From contig JAFAWL010000465.1 in assembly GCA_019241805.1 (NCBI GenBank), positions 1-8,284 on the forward strand: DNA of 8,284 nucleotides, read 5' to 3'. Made by a program: the position numbers and the translations under genes. Of the stretch, positions 5,866 to 8,284 are shown piece by piece. A model generated the notes under the pieces. The model saw nothing but the letters and a program-made list of their open reading frames with translations, did not search any database and was not told where the DNA came from. The first letter of the stretch is position 1. The number at the start of each line of letters is the position of its first letter. Source of the DNA: Actinomycetota bacterium. Its GTDB lineage: Bacteria > Actinomycetota > Actinomycetes > Mycobacteriales > Jatrophihabitantaceae.

Positions 5866-6894
5866 CTAGGATCCGGGGTCTCTCAAACTGCCGATTCGCA
5901 ACGAGCCGTGCCCGGAGACCTGCGGGTCTTCGTTGGCGGCGTCGACGGCGCTCGCCGCCTGATTTGGCACTGGCGGATCGTCGAGAAAGTCGCCGTGAGG
6001 CGCGAAGAACAGGTTCCCGGTCAGCGCTGTCGAGAAATCAAGGATGCGGTCGTGGTTGCCGGGCGGCTTCCCAATGAACATGTTCTGCAACATTTCCTCG
6101 ATCACGTCGGGGGTGCGGGTGTAGCCGATGAAGTAGGTGCCGAACTCCCGCGATCCGACGCTGCCGAACGGCATGTTGAAGCGCACGATCTGACGTTCCT
6201 CGCCGTCCTCGTCGACGATCGTGTTGAGGGCCACGTGCGAGTTCGTGGGTTTCGCCTCGTCCGGCAGCTCGAGATCGCTGAGCTTCGTGCGACCGATCGC
6301 GAGCTCCTGGTGCTCCACCGGCAGCGCGTCCCATCCGTCGAGGTCGTGCACGTACTTCTGAACGACGACGTAGCTCCCCCCGGCGAACAACGGATCCTCG
6401 GCCCCGACCAGCACCGCGTCATTCGCCGCGTAGCCGTCAGGATTCTCGGTCCCGTCGACGAATCCGAGCAGGTCGCGCTCGTCGAACGACAGGAAACCGT
6501 GCACCTCGTCCACTACCCGCGCGGCCCCGACCAGCCTGGTGGTCAATCGCTGGGCGAGCTCGAAACACAGGTCCATCCGGTGAGCGCGGATGTGGAACAG
6601 CAGATCGCCTGCCGTAGCCGGCGCCGTGTGCCTCGCACCCTCCAGCGCCCGGAACCCGTGCAGCCCGGATGGCCGCGGGGCTCCGAACAGTCGATCCCAC
6701 ACGGCGGCACCCACGCCGACGACGCACGTCAGTTGTCCCTCCGGGATCCGGAAGCCCACCGATCGCTTCAGGCCACTCGCGTCCGCCAGCAGATCCCGCA
6801 CCGTGCCCTCCGCCCCCGGGTCGACCGTCAGGACGAGGAAGATCGCCGCTTCGGTCAGCGGCGTCAGGATCGGTTGCGGCTCAGATGCCGGCAT
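5866..6894 (-). CDS. DyP-type heme peroxidase with encapsulin cargo-loading peptide
   Basis: This 342-residue protein shows all dye-decolorizing peroxidase hallmarks. The G-F-V-D-G-T-E-N-P motif (144-152) carries the distal Asp147. The proximal heme ligand is His220 in T-N-S-H-V-A-L, and the distal Arg is Arg238 in I-V-R-F-N-M-P-F-G. Length and motif order fit the bacterial P/B-type cytoplasmic enzymes (YfeX-like). No Tat signal is present. DyPs use H2O2 to oxidise dyes, phenols, Mn or other donors. A Pro/Ala/Asp-rich linker (about 303-329) ends in G-S-L-R-I-G-S-L-R-D-P-G-S, a close match to the encapsulin targeting peptide of DyP cargo, so the enzyme is predicted to sit inside an encapsulin shell. 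The start ATG follows GGTGAG very closely and overlaps the end of the upstream channel remnant, suggesting past translational coupling. The encapsulin gene itself is not in the window. Confidence 0.93.
   Translation of the reverse strand: MPASEPQPILTPLTEAAIFLVLTVDPGAEGTVRDLLADASGLKRSVGFRIPEGQLTCVVGVGAAVWDRLFGAPRPSGLHGFRALEGARHTAPATAGDLLFHIRAHRMDLCFELAQRLTTRLVGAARVVDEVHGFLSFDERDLLGFVDGTENPDGYAANDAVLVGAEDPLFAGGSYVVVQKYVHDLDGWDALPVEHQELAIGRTKLSDLELPDEAKPTNSHVALNTIVDEDGEERQIVRFNMPFGSVGSREFGTYFIGYTRTPDVIEEMLQNMFIGKPPGNHDRILDFSTALTGNLFFAPHGDFLDDPPVPNQAASAVDAANEDPQVSGHGSLRIGSLRDPGS
5869..5907 (-). other. Encapsulin cargo-loading peptide at the DyP C-terminus
   Basis: The last 13 residues (330-342) of the peroxidase contain S-L-x-I-G-S-L-R/K, the pattern by which cargo enzymes dock to the inner face of family 1 encapsulin shells. 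It is set off from the catalytic domain by a flexible linker of about 27 residues, as in known cargo proteins. The pattern is seen directly; the function is family knowledge. Confidence 0.85.
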
Positions 6895-7162
6895 CTCTCA
6901 CCATCAGCGGGCCCGACTCCACCGCGTCATCGTATGCCCACGGCCGGTAGTAGTGAGTAGTCCTGGTCTGCGATCGCTTCGGCCACGGCTCAGGCGGCTC
7001 GGTTGAACGGCGTTCCCCGGCCGCGCCAGCCTCGTGCGCCTTCGGGGGACCGCGCAGTACGTGGGCGAGGCCGACGGCGCCGGTTGCTCCGACGAGCGGC
7101 CCGAGGAGGTAGACCCACCAGGTTGAGAGGTTGTTGATCGCGACGTCAGCGTTGGACCAGTC
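6881..7162 (-). pseudogene. Headless remnant resembling the C-terminus of an aquaporin (MIP family)
   Basis: Between two stop codons (7163-7165 and 6881-6883) the minus strand has a 93-codon frame without a usable early start codon but with strong G/C third-position bias. It reads D-W-S-N-A-D-V-A-I-N-N-L, then W-W-V-Y-L-L-G-P-L-V-G-A and a hydrophobic run to H-V-L-R-G, followed by a polar, Pro/Arg-rich tail. W-V-Y-x-x-G-P-L-x-G-A is the typical start of the sixth membrane helix of MIP channels. The rest of the channel, with both NPA loops, is missing: directly upstream lies the stop of an unrelated gene. The frame ends inside the first codons of the DyP gene. It looks like the leftover of a channel gene once placed before the peroxidase, cut by deletion or recombination near 7163. 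The family call rests on one helix. Confidence 0.5.
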
Positions 7163-7591
7163 TCAACTGCTCACCGCGACCGCGGTTGAGCCAGCGCTGT
7201 CGGTTGCGCGATTCCAGAGAGCCACCACGACGAACCCGATGAATGCCTGCACTGCGGGCGAGAAGTTGGAGGGAAGATCGCATTGCACCTGTCCACGCGC
7301 TGGCCGTCCTGTGATCGAACCGACGGGGTATGCGCCGTCGCACAGCTCCATATCCGAGCGCCACCTGGAGGTGCGATGCAGCTCGTAGGCGTACCCGTCG
7401 AACGAGATCATCCAGCGACCGCGCCTCCCCGCCTCGGCCGTCGCGACCACCGTGCCCGAGCTCGTCAGGGTGAAGCATCGGCGCCCATCGCGCTGCAGTT
7501 GAAAAGTCTCACCGTCGAGCTCGCCCGTCGCTCCCTCCGAGAAGCGGCGGCGGGTCCACACTCCGCCGCGGCCGGAGTCATCGCGGACCAT
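7163..7591 (-). CDS. Hypothetical beta-rich protein with C-terminal membrane helix
   Basis: The 142-residue product has a soluble part (1-108) of short alternating strands: F-x-L-x-R-D-G-R-R-C-F-x-L, G-R-W-M-I-S-F-D-G-Y-A-Y-E-L and a later Y-P-V-G-S-I-T-G. This layout recalls LURP-one/tubby-like (phospholipid-scramblase-related) domains, but I cannot confirm that. It ends in L-P-S-N-F-S-P-A-V-Q-A-F, one membrane helix (about 113-126, F-I-G-F-V-V-V-A-L-W) and a short Ala/Ser tail. This suggests a protein anchored to the membrane by its C-terminus. The ATG has GAAGG 9 bases upstream. No other start codon lies within the preceding 15 codons or so. The aquaporin-like remnant continues directly after its stop codon, in the same frame. 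It appears intact, with unknown function. Confidence 0.6.
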   Translation of the reverse strand: MVRDDSGRGGVWTRRRFSEGATGELDGETFQLQRDGRRCFTLTSSGTVVATAEAGRRGRWMISFDGYAYELHRTSRWRSDMELCDGAYPVGSITGRPARGQVQCDLPSNFSPAVQAFIGFVVVALWNRATDSAGSTAVAVSS

Positions 7592-7666
7592 GTAGCGGGG
7601 CCTTCGCCAATCATCCGTTTGATTGAGAGCACGCGGCGACGTTACCGGCGAGCTGCCGGCGGCCGC

Positions 7667-7696
7667 GGGGCGCGGCGGCCGTCACCGCCGCGCCCC
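7667..7696 (-). terminator. Strong GC hairpin between two minus-strand genes
   Basis: A perfect 12-base-pair stem of only G and C (7667-7678 with 7685-7696) closes a 6-base loop. It starts about 50 bases after the stop of the LolA/RseB-like gene and about 75 bases before the next minus-strand ATG, where a terminator belongs. It has no T-run, so it may be the U-less type reported in actinobacteria, or an mRNA-stabilising structure. Confidence 0.5.
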
Positions 7697-7747
7697 AATC
7701 GACTCCTACTTCCAGGACGCGGCGACTCGCGTGTGGAGGGAGGCGGA

Positions 7748-8284
7748 TCAGCCGTTGCCTGTCTGGTTGACGACTGTGGCTCCGGGGTGTGCAGTGGTGA
7801 CGGCAAGTAGTGCGTGGTTGGTGGGCGTTGCTGGCAGGTACTCGTAGGTTGAGACCACGATCCTGCCTTTGGTGGAGTCGATCTCGAGCGGCCGGTAGTC
7901 GCTCCGCGCGAGGTACGCAGTGCCGTTCAGGTTCGGGTCCACTGACGCGTGGACACGGAGCTCAAACGCCGGGATCCCGTCGTACGTAGTCTGGGTGGCG
8001 GTCGCCTGACCGGAGTTGACCATCTGCTTGAGCTCGACGGCGGGGTCCCCAGAGTGTGCGACCTCATACGCGTGGATGGCTGGTGGCAGCGGCGAGACCG
8101 TGACCGTGTGCGTTGACGGGTCGTAGGTCTCGTTCTGAGTTGCTGACTGGCTCGCCTCCGTTCCGGCCTTGATCACGCGGTAGACGCCCGTGTCGCCGGT
8201 CTGCGCCCAGAGCTCGAACTGCATCGGCGAACCGCCCGTTGGCGTTACGGTCGCGGCCTCGTGCAGGATCTTGCCGGGAGGCGC
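7748..8284 (-). CDS. Extracytoplasmic LolA/RseB-like protein, C-terminal part (5' end outside window)
   Basis: The frame is open to the right edge. An internal ATG at 8224 is not the start, since the 20 codons before it read on in the same style (P-P-G-K-I-L-H-E-A). The visible 178 residues hold no membrane helix. They are rich in Thr/Val/Ala and look like alternating beta strands: F-E-L-W-A-Q near the start, T-Y-D-G-I-P-A-F-E-L-R-V, A-Y-L-A-R-S-D-Y-R-P-L-E-I, and an ending Y-E-Y-L-P-A-T-P-T-N-H-A-L-L followed by H-P-G-A. This pattern is typical of secreted or periplasmic-side proteins of Solirubrobacterales with a LolA/MucB-RseB-like fold, usually placed after an N-terminal membrane anchor. 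The fold may bind lipids or act in stress signalling. The missing N-terminus prevents a firmer call. Confidence 0.6.
   Translation of the reverse strand, partial: APPGKILHEAATVTPTGGSPMQFELWAQTGDTGVYRVIKAGTEASQSATQNETYDPSTHTVTVSPLPPAIHAYEVAHSGDPAVELKQMVNSGQATATQTTYDGIPAFELRVHASVDPNLNGTAYLARSDYRPLEIDSTKGRIVVSTYEYLPATPTNHALLAVTTAHPGATVVNQTGNG

Noticed and set aside
5653..6960. Long open frame (435 codons) on the plus strand opposite the peroxidase
   Set aside because: The minus strand encodes a complete DyP peroxidase with its catalytic residues. The plus frame is its complement and shows no domain of its own.
1..8284. CRISPR array, insertion-sequence ends, rRNA or tRNA genes
   Set aside because: No regularly spaced repeats, no transposase motifs or terminal inverted repeats with target duplications, and no RNA gene signatures were found on either strand by eye.

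Overview
The window is GC-rich (about two thirds G+C by eye) with strong third-position G/C in the real genes. The gene families point to an actinobacterium, most likely Thermoleophilia/Solirubrobacterales. The main clues are a secreted DUF11-plus-PASTA protein, an extracytoplasmic LolA/RseB-like protein of the type common in that order, and a DyP peroxidase with an encapsulin cargo peptide. This placement is inference; there is no rRNA or housekeeping marker in view.

Left part, plus strand (1-2694): the C-terminal part of a glutathione S-transferase-like protein is followed by a short 50-codon frame and then a 718-residue gene. That gene joins an FAD-dependent monooxygenase-type flavoprotein (about residues 1-410) to an alpha/beta-hydrolase (about 455-708) with an Asp nucleophile of the haloalkane-dehalogenase/epoxide-hydrolase kind. 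Spacing is tight: the 50-codon frame overlaps the fusion gene by ATGA, so these look like one transcription unit. An oxygenase, a hydrolase able to open epoxides or remove halide, and a GST together would suit catabolism or detoxification of a lipophilic or xenobiotic compound. The substrate cannot be read from the sequence.

Middle (2695-5088): a 617-base gap rich in short inverted repeats is followed by a plus-strand secreted protein (3312-4529) with a signal peptide, a beta-rich domain, a DUF11 repeat, a PASTA domain and a basic His/Lys tail. A further 559 bases carry no convincing gene.

Right part, all minus strand (5089-8284), in transcription order: the C-terminal piece of a LolA/RseB-like extracytoplasmic protein cut by the right edge; a very strong GC hairpin; a 142-residue membrane-anchored hypothetical protein; a headless remnant resembling the last membrane segment and tail of an aquaporin (MIP family); a DyP-type heme peroxidase ending in a canonical encapsulin cargo-loading peptide; and a PaaI/DUF4442-like hot-dog thioesterase. 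No encapsulin shell gene lies next to the peroxidase here.

The two observations most worth following are the flavoprotein-hydrolase fusion with its short coupled upstream frame, and the encapsulin-tagged peroxidase separated from any visible shell gene and preceded by a broken channel gene.
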